Assembly: GCF_013409995.1 (NCBI RefSeq)
Contig: NZ_JACCBX010000003.1
Span: 62,001-126,000, forward strand
Direction of reading: 5' to 3'
DNA length: 64,000 bases
From: Neobacillus driksii
GTDB lineage: Bacteria; Bacillota; Bacilli; Bacillales; Cytobacillaceae
Below are positions 43,361-51,987 of this stretch, in pieces. A program made the position numbers and the translations under genes. Position 1 is the first letter of the stretch. Each line of letters opens with the position of its first letter. The notes beneath the pieces are model-generated. The model was given only the letters and a program-made list of their open reading frames with translations. It was not told where the DNA came from and did not search any database.

Positions 43361-43393
43361 AAAAAAGACTCAGGACTTTACCTGAGTCTTTTT
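43361..43393 (-). terminator. Terminator of the yjcZ-like gene
   Basis: AAAAGACTCAGG...CCTGAGTCTTTTT stem right after the stop codon. Confidence 0.88.
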
Positions 43394-43397
43394 AGGT

Positions 43398-43553
43398 TCA
43401 GCAATAGCTAGCGCCGATAATGATTAATAAGATAAACAACACCACAATTAATACGAAAGTACCATAACCCCATCCGCAGCCACCTACTGATGGTCCTGCA
43501 TAACCAAATCCACAGCAATCTTGACCAAACCCATGACCAAATTGTCCGTACAT
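43398..43553 (-). CDS. YjcZ family sporulation protein
   Basis: A 51-residue protein with the YjcZ pattern: a Gly/Cys/Tyr/Phe-rich start ([28 protein letters not shown]) and a hydrophobic helix ([20 protein letters not shown]). Such proteins are small sporulation-linked membrane proteins of Bacillus. AAGGAG precedes the ATG at 43553. A sigma-K type promoter lies upstream, and a strong terminator follows. Confidence 0.85.
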   Translation of the reverse strand: MYGQFGHGFGQDCCGFGYAGPSVGGCGWGYGTFVLIVVLFILLIIIGASYC

Positions 43554-43592
43554 ACCTATTCACTCCTTAAGGTTTTTGTCTGTTTACACTCT

Positions 43593-43620
43593 TAATTTAT
43601 GTAATAGGTACTTGACCTGT
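43593..43620 (-). promoter_or_regulatory. Sigma-K type promoter of the yjcZ-like gene
   Basis: On the minus strand AC (43620-43619), exactly 17 bp, then CATAAATTA (43601-43593), matching AC-N17-CATANNNTA. It lies about 40 bp before the ATG. Confidence 0.6.
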
Positions 43621-43675
43621 CTGTGCATTCGCCTATATTATGAGAATCAATGAAGAAAATGTAGGTGATGATATT

Positions 43676-44266
43676 TTGAAAACTCTCTTGAAGAGCTTTG
43701 TTAACGGTATTTTGACGATTGTTCCCATTATTCTTGTAATCTTTGTTATTTACAAAACTTTTCTGTTTCTCGACGGATTGCTTGGCAATACATTAAGACC
43801 TTATCTTCAGGAAGACTACATTCCTGGCATTGGTTTGCTAACGACAATTGTATTAATCACCCTGCTAGGCTGGTTATCTACAAAGTTTATAACTGGCAGC
43901 ATTATTAGACTGATTGATAAATGGCTGGAAAAAATTCCGGTTGTAAAAACAATCTACTCTGTTATAAAAGATACTGTTCAATCCTTTTTAGGCGAGAAAA
44001 AGTCTTTTTCAAAAGTAGCTCTGGTCGTCATTCCTGGGACAGAGATGAGGAGTATGGGGTTTATTACTTCCGAACAGCTAGAGGATTTTTATAGTCCGCT
44101 TAAAAACCATGTGGCCGTCTATGTTCCGCAAACATTTCAAGTTGCCGGATTTACCTTCTTAATCCCGAAAGAGCAAGTAGAAATTATAGACGTTAAACCC
44201 GAAGATGCCATGAAATTTATCCTTTCAGGTGGAATGACCTCCACTTCAAAAGCAAAAGGTCAATAG
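43676..44266 (+). CDS. DUF502 family membrane protein
   Basis: A 196-residue protein with two N-terminal transmembrane helices (about 7-27 and 47-68) and a cytosolic beta-rich domain (VALVVIPGTEMRSMGFITSEQ; VYVPQTFQVAGFTFLIPKEQ), the DUF502 pattern. The function is unknown; plant relatives are COV-type membrane proteins. The best start is TTG at 43676 with AGGTGAT upstream; a reading from 43640 lacks a ribosome site and crosses the divergent yjcZ promoter region. Confidence 0.82.
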   Translation: MKTLLKSFVNGILTIVPIILVIFVIYKTFLFLDGLLGNTLRPYLQEDYIPGIGLLTTIVLITLLGWLSTKFITGSIIRLIDKWLEKIPVVKTIYSVIKDTVQSFLGEKKSFSKVALVVIPGTEMRSMGFITSEQLEDFYSPLKNHVAVYVPQTFQVAGFTFLIPKEQVEIIDVKPEDAMKFILSGGMTSTSKAKGQ

Positions 44267-44293
44267 AAAAAGCCGCGGATATGCGGCTTTTTA
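44267..44293. terminator. Bidirectional terminator
   Basis: AAAAAGCCGC-GGATAT-GCGGCTTTTT between the DUF502 gene and msrB. Confidence 0.92.
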
Positions 44294-44725
44294 ATTTTCG
44301 TCAAACAGCTTCTTATAGGCTCCGTATCCTTCTTCATCCAGCTTATCTTTCGGAATAAAGCGTAAGGCAGCAGAGTTAATGCAATATCGCAGTCCATTTG
44401 GACCCGGTCCATCATCGAAGACATGACCTAAATGAGAATCAGCGGTTTTACTTCTTACCTCTGTCCGAACCATAAAATGACTGTAATCTTCTTTTTCAAT
44501 TACTTCTTCTTCAACAATTGGCTTGGTGAAACTCGGCCAGCCGCAGCCTGCGTCATATTTATCAAGAGAGCTAAATAATGGCTTCCCTGAAACGATATCA
44601 ACGTAAATGCCATCTCTCGTCTCATTCCAATACTCGTTTCGGAAAGGAGGCTCTGTACCATTATTTTGAGTTACTTCGTATTGCATTGGCGATAATTCTT
44701 TTTTCAGTTCTTCCTTATTTTTCAT
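44291..44725 (-). CDS. msrB: Peptide-methionine (R)-S-oxide reductase MsrB
   Basis: A 144-residue SelR-fold enzyme: [30 protein letters not shown] with the catalytic Cys in RYCINS. It reduces the R-epimer of methionine sulfoxide in damaged proteins. It overlaps the msrA end by 11 bases. MsrA and MsrB cover both epimers; the pair sits near ypmSRQ as in B. subtilis. Confidence 0.96.
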   Translation of the reverse strand: MKNKEELKKELSPMQYEVTQNNGTEPPFRNEYWNETRDGIYVDIVSGKPLFSSLDKYDAGCGWPSFTKPIVEEEVIEKEDYSHFMVRTEVRSKTADSHLGHVFDDGPGPNGLRYCINSAALRFIPKDKLDEEGYGAYKKLFDEN

Positions 44726-45257
44726 TCTTCTCCCCCCAATGTGTTTGGATAAATCCTGCTCTGCCAGAGCCTACATGGTATCCTTCATAATGTGCTTTAT
44801 TCTTCTTATAGTAATGTTGGTGGTATTCTTCAGCTGGATAGAAGGGTTTTGCTGGTAAAATTGGCGTTACGATTGGTTTATTGAAGCGACCGCTCTCCTG
44901 CAATGCTTGCTTGGATTGTTCCGCGAGCTCTTTCTGTTTTTCATCTTGATAAAAAATAGCTGTTTGATATGACTGACCGCGGTCGTAAAATTGACCACCG
45001 GGATCGGTTGGGTCTATCTGCTGCCAATATAGCTCAAGCAATTTTTCATATGGAAAAATATCCGGGTTAAAAGTAATTTGAACGGCCTCATAATGCCCTG
45101 TTGACTCCGAACACACCTGTTCATATGTAGGATTTTCAACATGACCGCCGGTATATCCAGAAATGACACTAATAATGCCCGGCTGTTCATCAAATGGCTT
45201 CACCATACACCAAAAACAGCCGCCGGCAAATGTTGCCTGTTGTTTCGTTTCCTCCAC
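44715..45257 (-). CDS. msrA: Peptide-methionine (S)-S-oxide reductase MsrA
   Basis: A 180-residue enzyme with the nucleophile Cys in FAGGCFWC, then [15 protein letters not shown] and [11 protein letters not shown]. It reduces the S-epimer of methionine sulfoxide. The GTG at 45257 is eight bases from GGAG; a GTG three codons earlier sits on that site. It is the first gene of a two-gene operon with msrB and stops inside it. Confidence 0.96.
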   Translation of the reverse strand: MEETKQQATFAGGCFWCMVKPFDEQPGIISVISGYTGGHVENPTYEQVCSESTGHYEAVQITFNPDIFPYEKLLELYWQQIDPTDPGGQFYDRGQSYQTAIFYQDEKQKELAEQSKQALQESGRFNKPIVTPILPAKPFYPAEEYHQHYYKKNKAHYEGYHVGSGRAGFIQTHWGEKNEK

Positions 45258-45345
45258 AATTCCCACTCCTTTGGTTTTTATTTGCTATGACTATGAGTAT
45301 ACCGAATCTTTAATAAGAAATACAATTTGCTGACCAAAACGGTAC

Positions 45346-45377
45346 AAAAAGCCGAACCACGTCCCCGGGTTCGGCTG
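45346..45377 (-). terminator. Terminator of rsgA
   Basis: AGCCGAACC/GGTTCGGCT stem followed by TTTTTG on the minus strand. Confidence 0.85.
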
Positions 45378-45384
45378 CAGTTAC

Positions 45385-46455
45385 CTATTTCATTTTCTTT
45401 TTTTGCCTCGATTGTTTGGTAATGTTTTTCCACTTTTTCTGTTCTTCGGTTTGTGCACGTTTGTCGGCTTTTCTTTCGATATAGGCGAGTTCTTTTTGGA
45501 GCTTATTGTAGCTGTTTAAACGTCCTTGAGCCAATGTACCTTCTTCAATCGCCTCCAGCACAGCACAGCCCGGCTCATCCTTATGCATACAATCCCGAAA
45601 TTTGCACATTTCACCCAATTCATCAATATCAGAAAACGTTTCTGTTAAACCATCCGCACTTTCCCAAAGCTGTAATTCTCGCATTCCTGGGGTGTCAATC
45701 AACACACTGCCATTTGGAAGCTGAATCAGTTCACGGTGAGTGGTCGTGTGGCGCCCTTTGTCATCACCTTCACGAATATCCTTTACCACTTGCTTATCGT
45801 CACCCAGCAGCAAATTGGTCAAGGTTGATTTCCCCACCCCTGATGACCCCAATAATGCAATGGTTTTCCCTGGTTGTAAGTAAGCTTCAAGCTTTTCAAT
45901 TCCACTCTTTAACTCTGCACTAATCGCTATTACCGGTACCCCGCCAAAGGCGATAGCTTCGACTTCAGCAAGTTTCTCATCAATATTTTCACATAAATCC
46001 GCCTTACTTAAAACAATAACAGGATTGGCACCACTTTCCCATGTCAGCAGTAAATAACGTTCAATTCTTCTTAAGTTAAGATCATCATTTAATGAGTTTA
46101 CAAGAAAAACAGTATCAACGTTTGCCGCAACGATTTGCTCCTCAGTTGTTCTCCCTGCCGATTTTCTTGAAAATTTACTATATCGAGGCATTACTCCATA
46201 TATGGTTCCTTTGGCTTCGTCTACCCGCGGTTTCAAAATCACCCAATCTCCTACTGCTGGGTAATCCTCACGACTTAGTGCTTCAAAATTAAACCTTCCA
46301 GAAACCTCACAAAGTAAGTCGCCATGCTCCGTCCATACACGATACATATGCTTATGTTCTAAGGCTACTCGGCCGATTATCATCTCATCATTTTGTTTTA
46401 AAGCTTGAAAGTCATTTTTGATCTTTTCAGTTAGTCCAATTGTATTTAAATTCAT
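45385..46455 (-). CDS. rsgA: Ribosome small-subunit-dependent GTPase A (RsgA paralogue)
   Basis: A 356-residue circularly permuted GTPase: an OB fold first, then NKAD-type motif SKADL, P-loop GSSGVGKST, switch DTPGMRE, and a C-terminal zinc finger (CKFRDCMHKDEPGC). RsgA checks late 30S maturation. The N-terminal extension before the OB fold makes it resemble the second, longer RsgA found in some Firmicutes; the main copy would be in the prpC-prkC cluster elsewhere. The ATG at 46455 follows GGAGGAATATGG. A possible leader peptide gene and hairpin lie upstream. Confidence 0.9.
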   Translation of the reverse strand: MNLNTIGLTEKIKNDFQALKQNDEMIIGRVALEHKHMYRVWTEHGDLLCEVSGRFNFEALSREDYPAVGDWVILKPRVDEAKGTIYGVMPRYSKFSRKSAGRTTEEQIVAANVDTVFLVNSLNDDLNLRRIERYLLLTWESGANPVIVLSKADLCENIDEKLAEVEAIAFGGVPVIAISAELKSGIEKLEAYLQPGKTIALLGSSGVGKSTLTNLLLGDDKQVVKDIREGDDKGRHTTTHRELIQLPNGSVLIDTPGMRELQLWESADGLTETFSDIDELGEMCKFRDCMHKDEPGCAVLEAIEEGTLAQGRLNSYNKLQKELAYIERKADKRAQTEEQKKWKNITKQSRQKKKMK

Positions 46456-46485
46456 CCATATTCCTCCAAAAAAAAGTAAAATAAA

Positions 46486-46513
46486 AAACCATAGGCAACA
46501 CAGCCCATGGTTT
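46486..46513 (-). terminator. Attenuator-like hairpin before rsgA
   Basis: AAACCATGGGC/GCCTATGGTTT (minus strand) followed by TTTTTTATTTT, located between the short frame at 46548-46619 and the rsgA ribosome site. It has the form of an intrinsic terminator inside the leader. Confidence 0.6.
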
Positions 46514-46547
46514 ATCTTCACAAAGGAATAATGGGTAGAGAATTCCC

Positions 46548-46619
46548 CTAAATGGTGAATCCGCGGGCTGTGCAAACGATATTGAAATTCACGGCAATTA
46601 ACGTTTTTTCATTTAACAT
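46548..46619 (-). CDS. Possible 23-residue leader peptide upstream of rsgA
   Basis: ATG at 46619, preceded by GGCGGGTGAAG, opens a 23-codon frame (starting MLNEKTLIAVNFNIV and ending ARGFTI) that stops 35 bases before the attenuator-like hairpin. Leader peptides plus terminators control many ribosome-related and antibiotic-response genes in Firmicutes. The frame is short and could be chance. Confidence 0.4.
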   Translation of the reverse strand: MLNEKTLIAVNFNIVCTARGFTI

Positions 46620-46763
46620 TACACTTCACCCGCCTTCCGACTTATTTGTTTTAAGTATATGACAACTTTATCCATTTGTAAACAAAAAATCCAAATATAG
46701 ACACCCACCTAAACATGCATGAATAAATTAATTTGTAAAGAACGAAAGAAAGGAGCAAATGGT

Positions 46764-47510
46764 ATGTCTGGAAATAGAAATCATTCTGATTATCTTCAAA
46801 GGGCTGCAATGTATGATTTGCTGGCTCATAATTTTAAATACTCTAACCCCAACCTGCACATGCATTACTATCTGAAACATTTAAAATATATGAATAAAGC
46901 GATGATGATGCGTAACATCCAACAAAACCAGACCGATGGAAGGGTCAGGTTCCTGCACACCTCACCAGATTCCCCGGATATCGATATTTATATAAATGGG
47001 CAAATGCAAGTGAAGCGCCTTCCATTTAGAGTCGCAAGTAATTATTTAGCATTAAAGCCTGGAAAGCATCACATTGATATTTACCCAACAGGAAATTCTG
47101 TCGATAGTGTTCTCAACAAGAGAATTACGATTGAGCCTGGTAAGTCATATACCTTAGCAGCTATTGACTCTGTGAAAAAAATGCGCCTGTTGCCTTACCT
47201 GACTCAGCCAGAAGTGCCGCCAAACGAATCTAAAATACGTTTCCTGCATTTATCCTCTGATACAGGTGCCCTGGATATTGCCGTAAAAGACCGAGATGTT
47301 GTCTTTCCAAACATTTCATACAAACAGGCTACCGATTATTTAGGAATCATGCCGATGACCGTAGATTTAGAGGTGAGAGAGGCTGGAACGAAAAATGTGA
47401 TCCTCCCATTGCCAAAATCGCAGTTTCGTCCAAATGAAACCTATACCATTGTATTGCTAGGTCTTACAGAAGGGGAACCATCCTTTCAAGCAATGATTTT
47501 GAAAGATTAA
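46764..47510 (+). CDS. DUF4397 domain protein
   Basis: A 248-residue protein. The first 55 residues are Asn/Met/Tyr-rich (MHYYLKHLKYMNKAMMM) and without a signal peptide; then come two DUF4397 beta-sandwich repeats (GRVRFLHTSPDSPDIDIYINGQ and SKIRFLHLSSDTGALDIAVK). The family is mostly extracytoplasmic or coat-associated; lack of a signal here could fit a spore coat protein, but no sporulation promoter was found. The ATG at 46764 follows AAAGGAG; an in-frame start at 46719 has none. Confidence 0.82.
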   Translation: MSGNRNHSDYLQRAAMYDLLAHNFKYSNPNLHMHYYLKHLKYMNKAMMMRNIQQNQTDGRVRFLHTSPDSPDIDIYINGQMQVKRLPFRVASNYLALKPGKHHIDIYPTGNSVDSVLNKRITIEPGKSYTLAAIDSVKKMRLLPYLTQPEVPPNESKIRFLHLSSDTGALDIAVKDRDVVFPNISYKQATDYLGIMPMTVDLEVREAGTKNVILPLPKSQFRPNETYTIVLLGLTEGEPSFQAMILKD

Positions 47511-47511
47511 A

Positions 47512-47544
47512 AAAACAAGGTGGCACATGATATGAGCCACCTTA
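47512..47544. terminator. Bidirectional terminator
   Basis: AAGGTGGC...GCCACCTT stem between converging genes; it touches the ypmS stop codon. Confidence 0.88.
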
Positions 47545-48120
47545 ATTAACCGGTACGAGTATCGTAAAAGCAATATCATCTTTCATTAAATCAAATGTCT
47601 TTACTTTTATACTAACATCACTTTTTAGTTTTAATTGCTGCATGTTTACATGAATCATTTTTTCATTAGGATGAATTTCTACACCATTTGGCAGTTTATA
47701 ATTTTCTTTGATGAATCTAAGTACATAGGAAACGGGTAAAGGCAGGCTCCCAACTGAAATTGACTTTTGCTTTAGAACCAAATCACCATTCTCCAATGCC
47801 TCTGGTTCGAAGGTAAGCTTCAAATCTACTTCTTGACTAAAAAATTGTAAGGTTCCATACAACTCCACTTCATCCTGCAACTGTACACTATATTCTATCG
47901 GTGAATCCGCCGCTTCCTTTTTTATATATTGGTTTATCAATACATTGAGATCTTCCTTATTCGATTTAACCTCGAAAGAAACATTCTTGTTATTGGGTAA
48001 CGTTTGTTGGATTTTTCCGCTTTCATTAGCAGGTACCATGATTAAGGATAAAAGAATAATAACAATAGTGACAATGAATCCCAATAAAAGAAAGAATCCC
48101 GTTTTCCATTTATTTTTCAT
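47542..48120 (-). CDS. ypmS: YpmS family protein (DUF2140)
   Basis: A 192-residue protein with one N-terminal membrane helix (8-30) and an outside beta-rich domain (LYGTLQFFSQEVDLKLTFEPEALENGDLVLKQ...). It matches B. subtilis YpmS in size and position behind ypmR. Function unknown; the fold recalls lipid-binding TULIP-like proteins (impression only). Seven bases separate it from ypmR, so both are on one transcript. Confidence 0.85.
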   Translation of the reverse strand: MKNKWKTGFFLLLGFIVTIVIILLSLIMVPANESGKIQQTLPNNKNVSFEVKSNKEDLNVLINQYIKKEAADSPIEYSVQLQDEVELYGTLQFFSQEVDLKLTFEPEALENGDLVLKQKSISVGSLPLPVSYVLRFIKENYKLPNGVEIHPNEKMIHVNMQQLKLKSDVSIKVKTFDLMKDDIAFTILVPVN

Positions 48121-48126
48121 AGAAAG

Positions 48127-48951
48127 CTAATTCTCCTCTTTACTGACCATATACGCTTTTTTTACAAGATCAGGTAATGTTCGTTCTTCTAAGGTTTCGT
48201 TTAATCGCTCTGCGATCAATTCATACCCTTTATCGTTAGGATGGAAGTTATCGGTATGCAATAAACTTTCTGATGGATTAATAAATAAATCTTCTATTCC
48301 AACAAAATAGGCATTTGAATAATTTGAAACAACGCTTTGGCTGGCAGCATTCCAATCTGAAACGATTTTGTCGAGCTCTTTCACATCAGAAAACCATTGT
48401 GAAAATGGATTGTATACTCCAACCAAAACAATATAGGCTTCAGGATTTACTCGAATGATGGAATTCATGATTTCGATGAGATTTTTAATGTACACTTCTC
48501 TTTCTTTTTCAAAAATAGATAACTCGAGATTTGTAATATTATCCTTGACTACTTTCATAATGTCATTGCCGCCAATCGTCAATATTACCAAATCAGCAGT
48601 AGAAAGGGATTCTTTCATGTCTTCTGTCTGCAATCTATTTAATAATTGCGGGGTACGATTACCTTTTACACCGAAGTTATAAAAATCTACTTCTTTAATT
48701 CCCTTTTCTTCCTCGAGCAAAGTTCTTAAGTAAGGCAGGTATCCTCCAGTATTTGTACTATCTCCTACACCTTCTGTTAAAGAATCACCAGCAGAAATAA
48801 TTTTTATTTCCTTTGGGACAAAATCGTCAGGAATCTCTTCATAAACAACAGCTGAAGCAGTCCGTTCTTTATGTAATTCCAATCGATTGGATTGACTGCA
48901 AGAACTTAAGAAAAATGCCGATAGAATGAGAAGGGTGAACACTTTTTTCAT
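48127..48951 (-). CDS. ypmR: SGNH/GDSL family lipoprotein YpmR
   Basis: A 274-residue lipoprotein (lipobox LSSC, Cys18) with a GDSL esterase domain: block I GDSLTEGVGD with Ser57, GGNDIM (block III) and DNFHPND with the catalytic Asp/His (block V). It is an outward-facing esterase or lipase of unknown substrate, part of the ypmQ-ypmR-ypmS group of Bacillus. The ATG at 48951 is chosen because the signal peptide starts MKKVFTLLIL. Confidence 0.92.
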   Translation of the reverse strand: MKKVFTLLILSAFFLSSCSQSNRLELHKERTASAVVYEEIPDDFVPKEIKIISAGDSLTEGVGDSTNTGGYLPYLRTLLEEEKGIKEVDFYNFGVKGNRTPQLLNRLQTEDMKESLSTADLVILTIGGNDIMKVVKDNITNLELSIFEKEREVYIKNLIEIMNSIIRVNPEAYIVLVGVYNPFSQWFSDVKELDKIVSDWNAASQSVVSNYSNAYFVGIEDLFINPSESLLHTDNFHPNDKGYELIAERLNETLEERTLPDLVKKAYMVSKEEN

Positions 48952-49035
48952 TAAATTCACCACCCTCTTACTAATGATATTATAACAGAACATAAATAAT
49001 ACAAAACAAGCTCGTACTACATACTATTCATTACC

Positions 49036-49063
49036 AAAAAAATAGACCCAGAGGAGGTCTATT
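49036..49063 (-). terminator. Terminator of ypmQ
   Basis: AATAGACC/GGTCTATT stem overlapping the stop codon, with seven T on the minus strand. Confidence 0.82.
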
Positions 49064-49634
49064 GTAACGATTTTATATCACTAATCATTTCATCATATGG
49101 TACTTCTTTATAGCCATCGTAAATTTTCTTAACCTTTTGATCTGGTCCCACCAAGAAAAAGTATGTTTGATGAATAACCTGGTCACCTTCTTGTGGTTTT
49201 TTTACTAACGTTTTGAAGGTTTCTCTCGCATAAGTTTCAATAAATTCTTGTGAATAGCCTGTCAAGAAAGTCCAATTATAATCCTTCAGACCAAAGTTCG
49301 TTGCATACCCTGTTAGTTTTTCGGGTGTATCAACAGTTGGGTCGACACTAAATGATACAAACTCTACATTCTTCAACTCTTCCTCAACAACCATTTTTTG
49401 CAGCTTGGTCATATTAGCCGTCATTGGTGGACAAACATCTGCGCAATTGGTGAAAATAAAGTCAGCAACCCAGATTTTTCCGTCCAAATTCTTCTTTTCA
49501 AATGGTTTATTGTCTTGTGTGACAGCCTTAAAATCATTTACTGGATAATCAAGCGGATTCTCAATCCCCTTCTGCCCACAAGCAGATAGGAGTGCCACAA
49601 TTACTACTAAAAGAAACGATAACCTAACCTTCAT
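49059..49634 (-). CDS. ypmQ: SCO1/SenC family copper-chaperone lipoprotein
   Basis: A 191-residue lipoprotein (lipobox LLSAC) with the Sco thioredoxin fold: copper-binding FTNCADVCPPM (Cys-x3-Cys) and the conserved His in VIHQTYFFL. It loads the CuA site of cytochrome c oxidase. Its position before ypmR and ypmS equals B. subtilis (YpmQ, also called Sco). The ATG at 49634 follows GGGGGA. The YtkA-like lipoprotein near 16 kb may take part in the same copper pathway. Confidence 0.93.
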   Translation of the reverse strand: MKVRLSFLLVVIVALLSACGQKGIENPLDYPVNDFKAVTQDNKPFEKKNLDGKIWVADFIFTNCADVCPPMTANMTKLQKMVVEEELKNVEFVSFSVDPTVDTPEKLTGYATNFGLKDYNWTFLTGYSQEFIETYARETFKTLVKKPQEGDQVIHQTYFFLVGPDQKVKKIYDGYKEVPYDEMISDIKSLQ

Positions 49635-49709
49635 ATTAATCCCCCGCAACCTTTTTCTTTTCGTGATTAGTTTAACAAACATTCACAAAAGAAGAAAGAC
49701 AACAGCTTA

Positions 49710-50870
49710 TTAATCCATAGTTCCTGTTTTCGTTAATGTGTTTTTTACCTGAACGTCAAATTTAGCATTCTTATATAATTCTTTCCATTTTTTTTGTGAT
49801 ATAGGCTTGCCGCGGACATGAGCCATATACTCATTACCAATTCCAACAGGGTCTACCTGTTTTTCTTGGAAAAACAAAAGTAGTTTTTTGATTTGACTTT
49901 CCATTTCTTTATTTATTTTTTTCTCTATGAACTTCATGTTAGCAGGTTTGCCTAAATCTAAATAATTCGTAGTTTCAAGCAATCTGGAATCCATTTTTAC
50001 CTCGACTTTAAAAGTTAGATTCTTTTTGTTGATTAAATGAATTTTTGTATTACTGCGTAAATTATCGATACTTATAAATAATTTATTATAAATTTCCCCA
50101 TAAGACTGTCCACCTTGTACATTGATTATTTTCGAAAATTCATCGCGATTAAATTCTAATTCCTTTGATCCTGTTCGATATTCATCTGTTATAAGTTTTA
50201 AATAAAAGAGCTTATCATTGTTTAACGTTGCTACCATTTTATCATCATTGAATAGAGCAACTCCTGAAATGGCTACCTTGTCTTTTTTGACTTTTAGTAT
50301 TGGCAGCACCGGATCCTGTCCGTAATCAAAAAACTTGTGATTAAATTCGTGAAGTGTCGGTGAGATTAATAGCTCCCTTTCCACGTTTTGTCTAATTAAA
50401 TTATATAAATAAGTTCCGATATTTACCTTTATCTTCTTTTCTTCCATACTTATGATTGAAAAAGCATCTTTTTCAGCAATCGTTAAATAAACCATATTCC
50501 CAACTGTTGGATCACGATTTAGTGCGTTTACAAGCTGAATGATTCCTTTTTCCGCCAATTCCTCACTATAAATAACACAGCGGAGCTGCCCCATTTCAAG
50601 TCTCTGGTCGGTTGCAAGATTTTCCTCTGCTCGTAAGGTTTGGAGGGTATTCGCGTCAGCAGAAATGACGTTGGTCATCACTTTGGCCATGGGGTCAAAT
50701 TTTGATACCGCAACGGTCCCTTTGATTTGATTTTCTTTCTTTAAATCAAATCCAATCGCCGTAATGAGACCTAACCTTTCCAATTGCTTCGTTTCGACTC
50801 CACAGCTTGTTAGTAAAAAGAATGAAGTTATCCCAATCACCAGATTCTGCCATTTACGACGTTTCTGCAT
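49710..50870 (-). CDS. Germination receptor C subunit, Ger(x)C lipoprotein
   Basis: A 386-residue lipoprotein (lipobox LLTSC, Cys23) of the GerAC/GerKC family, which has three beta-rich domains outside the spore inner membrane. Seen: VAVSKFDPMAKVMTNVISADANTLQTLRAEENLATDQRLEMGQLR in the N-terminal domain (shortened here: DQRLEMGQLRCVIYSEELAE) and the late ERELLISPTLHEF. It overlaps the B-subunit gene by 17 bases. Together the three genes encode one GerA-type receptor that senses a nutrient. Confidence 0.92.
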   Translation of the reverse strand: MQKRRKWQNLVIGITSFFLLTSCGVETKQLERLGLITAIGFDLKKENQIKGTVAVSKFDPMAKVMTNVISADANTLQTLRAEENLATDQRLEMGQLRCVIYSEELAEKGIIQLVNALNRDPTVGNMVYLTIAEKDAFSIISMEEKKIKVNIGTYLYNLIRQNVERELLISPTLHEFNHKFFDYGQDPVLPILKVKKDKVAISGVALFNDDKMVATLNNDKLFYLKLITDEYRTGSKELEFNRDEFSKIINVQGGQSYGEIYNKLFISIDNLRSNTKIHLINKKNLTFKVEVKMDSRLLETTNYLDLGKPANMKFIEKKINKEMESQIKKLLLFFQEKQVDPVGIGNEYMAHVRGKPISQKKWKELYKNAKFDVQVKNTLTKTGTMD

Positions 50871-51975
50871 GCTTACTCTCCCTCCTTTTATACCATTTTT
50901 TCACAAAGACAATCATTGCAAGAAGAACAGGATAGCAAAAAGCAAAGTAAAATCCTAACTTCGCTACCAAATCTGTCATTGTATTCATTTGATATCTTGT
51001 CTTAATGAAGAAGGATCCTGCAAAGGCCGCAATGGCAATAATCCAAACACCCCATTTTTGTTTTCTTCGAAGGATTCTAGAAAATCCCTTTGAAGCTGCC
51101 CAAAGATAGAAACACATATTAGGCAAAATAATGAGCATCCAAAAAGAAACAGCAATAAATTCAAACCTTTCTAAATTGGGGAGTCGAACAATCTTAAACA
51201 TTGATAAAACCGGCCAGATCGTCTTTTCAAGGCTATTAGAGGCAAAAAAAACAATAGAAATGAGTGTCGCAAAAGTAAATATAAGCGTTGTAACCAAATT
51301 TCCCATTTGTACAAAAAACATAGCCTTTTGCTTTTCTTTCACAAATGGATAAACAAACATAATAATTTCAAATCCGAGCATTGAAAGTGTTGTACTATGT
51401 GCTCCCATGAGTAGTTGTTTCACATTTGCATTCATAATGGGAAACAAATGAGTAAAATCACCGAATTGTAGTGGAACAAATATGACTACAGCCAGCCAAA
51501 TGGTCCCAACAACTGAAAAAAATGCCACTCCAACCACAACTCTTATTCCACCATAAACAGCATAAATGACTAGCAAAATGAGAACCAGGGAAAGCTGCCA
51601 AGTTGGCAAGGTCGGAAAGATCCATACTTGAACAATTTCAACATAGTTCATTAGAATGATAAAGAAAGTCGATGTCATATAAATCATGTAGAGGACATTC
51701 AACGAATGCCCTGCCCATTTTCCAAATATATCAACATGAATTCCATACAAATCTGCACTATCATATTGCTTGAGCATTTGGATCATAAATACCAAAACAA
51801 CCGAAACGATAATCCCTGCTAAGAAAACTGAAATCCAAGCATCGTGCTTCGCTTCTAAATAAACAACTCTTGGCAAACCGGCTAACCCAACTCCCACCTG
51901 TACGGAGTTGATGATGAAAGCGAGCATAAATGCATTGAACAATAATCCTTCTTTTGGATGTAAATTTACCTTCAT
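50854..51975 (-). CDS. Germination receptor B subunit (GerAB/GerKB family)
   Basis: A 373-residue protein with about ten transmembrane spans, related to amino-acid permeases (GerAB fold). The B subunit is thought to hold the nutrient site. N-terminal motif: EGLLFNAFMLAFIINSVQVGVGLAGLPR in part (FNAFMLAFIINSVQVGVG). It starts 12 bases after the A-subunit stop, with AGGAG upstream. The specific germinant is not predictable. Confidence 0.92.
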   Translation of the reverse strand: MKVNLHPKEGLLFNAFMLAFIINSVQVGVGLAGLPRVVYLEAKHDAWISVFLAGIIVSVVLVFMIQMLKQYDSADLYGIHVDIFGKWAGHSLNVLYMIYMTSTFFIILMNYVEIVQVWIFPTLPTWQLSLVLILLVIYAVYGGIRVVVGVAFFSVVGTIWLAVVIFVPLQFGDFTHLFPIMNANVKQLLMGAHSTTLSMLGFEIIMFVYPFVKEKQKAMFFVQMGNLVTTLIFTFATLISIVFFASNSLEKTIWPVLSMFKIVRLPNLERFEFIAVSFWMLIILPNMCFYLWAASKGFSRILRRKQKWGVWIIAIAAFAGSFFIKTRYQMNTMTDLVAKLGFYFAFCYPVLLAMIVFVKKWYKRRESKHAETS

Positions 51976-51987
51976 TTTTATTCGCTC

